In this document: positions 5,018 through 5,028 of the stretch, in pieces
How the letters are laid out: the number at the start of each line of letters is the position of its first letter
How positions within the stretch are numbered: the stretch's first letter is position 1
Position numbers and translations under genes: made by a program
The notes under the pieces: generated by a model
Databases searched by the model: none
Told to the model about the DNA's origin: nothing
The model's input: only the letters and a program-made list of their open reading frames with translations
NCBI GenBank assembly: GCA_900313775.1
Contig: OMSP01000085.1
Coordinates: forward strand, 1-5,028
Length of the DNA stretch: 5,028 nt
Direction of reading: 5' to 3'
DNA from: an uncultured Eubacteriales bacterium
Lineage (GTDB): Bacteria > Bacillota > Clostridia > Lachnospirales > Lachnospiraceae

Positions 5018-5028
5018 GGAGAGACTCA

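Noticed and set aside
1..5028. CRISPR array, tRNA, rRNA or insertion sequence
   Set aside because: No spaced direct repeats, tRNA-like cloverleaf, rRNA segment, transposase motif or terminal inverted repeats were seen on either strand.

Overview
The window looks like a Bacillota (Firmicutes) chromosome, probably from an anaerobic clostridial-type gut or sediment bacterium. The reasons are strong GGAGG-type ribosome binding sites before nearly every gene, near-consensus sigma-A-type promoters, an intrinsic terminator, and a Mrp/Mbh cation-antiporter gene order common in anaerobes. The species cannot be read from the sequence, and the base composition is moderate in GC.

Positions 1-4112, minus strand: one tightly packed operon for the membrane arm of a Mrp-type Na+(or K+)/H+ antiporter. 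In transcription order it is mrpE, mrpF, mrpG, a stand-alone MbhD-domain protein (DUF4040 type), an MbhE-MrpB fusion, mrpC and mrpD. mrpD runs off the left edge. After mrpF every junction is an overlap of 1 to 14 bases, so the genes are probably translationally coupled. The MbhD and MbhE modules normally form the C-terminal part of the large MrpA subunit. Here they are detached from any ND5-like MrpA core, and the order E-F-G-MbhD-MbhE-B-C-D is the same as mbhA to mbhH in the membrane-bound hydrogenase (Mbh) and sulfane reductase (Mbs) operons of Thermococcales. The window therefore shows a split-MrpA, Mbh-like antiporter module. Its energy-coupling partner, if any, would lie beyond the left edge.

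Positions 4113-4255: a divergent intergenic region. It holds an extended -10 promoter for the mrp operon, placed so close to the mrpE ATG that the transcript should be leaderless or nearly so. A weaker promoter faces the other way.

Positions 4256-4828, plus strand: a small membrane protein with three predicted transmembrane segments (DUF4282-like), an Ala/Pro-rich linker and a C-terminal four-cysteine zinc ribbon. It is followed by an AT-rich hairpin and a GC-rich Rho-independent terminator. The last ~115 bases contain no gene that can be supported, only a TATAAT-like box near the edge.

The antiporter subunits would assemble into one membrane complex exchanging protons for sodium or potassium. 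The zinc-ribbon gene is transcribed independently, and nothing in the sequence ties it to the antiporter. No clearly novel defence, mobile or RNA system was found. The points most worth a second look are the split/fused subunit architecture, the leaderless operon start and the unseen downstream partner.
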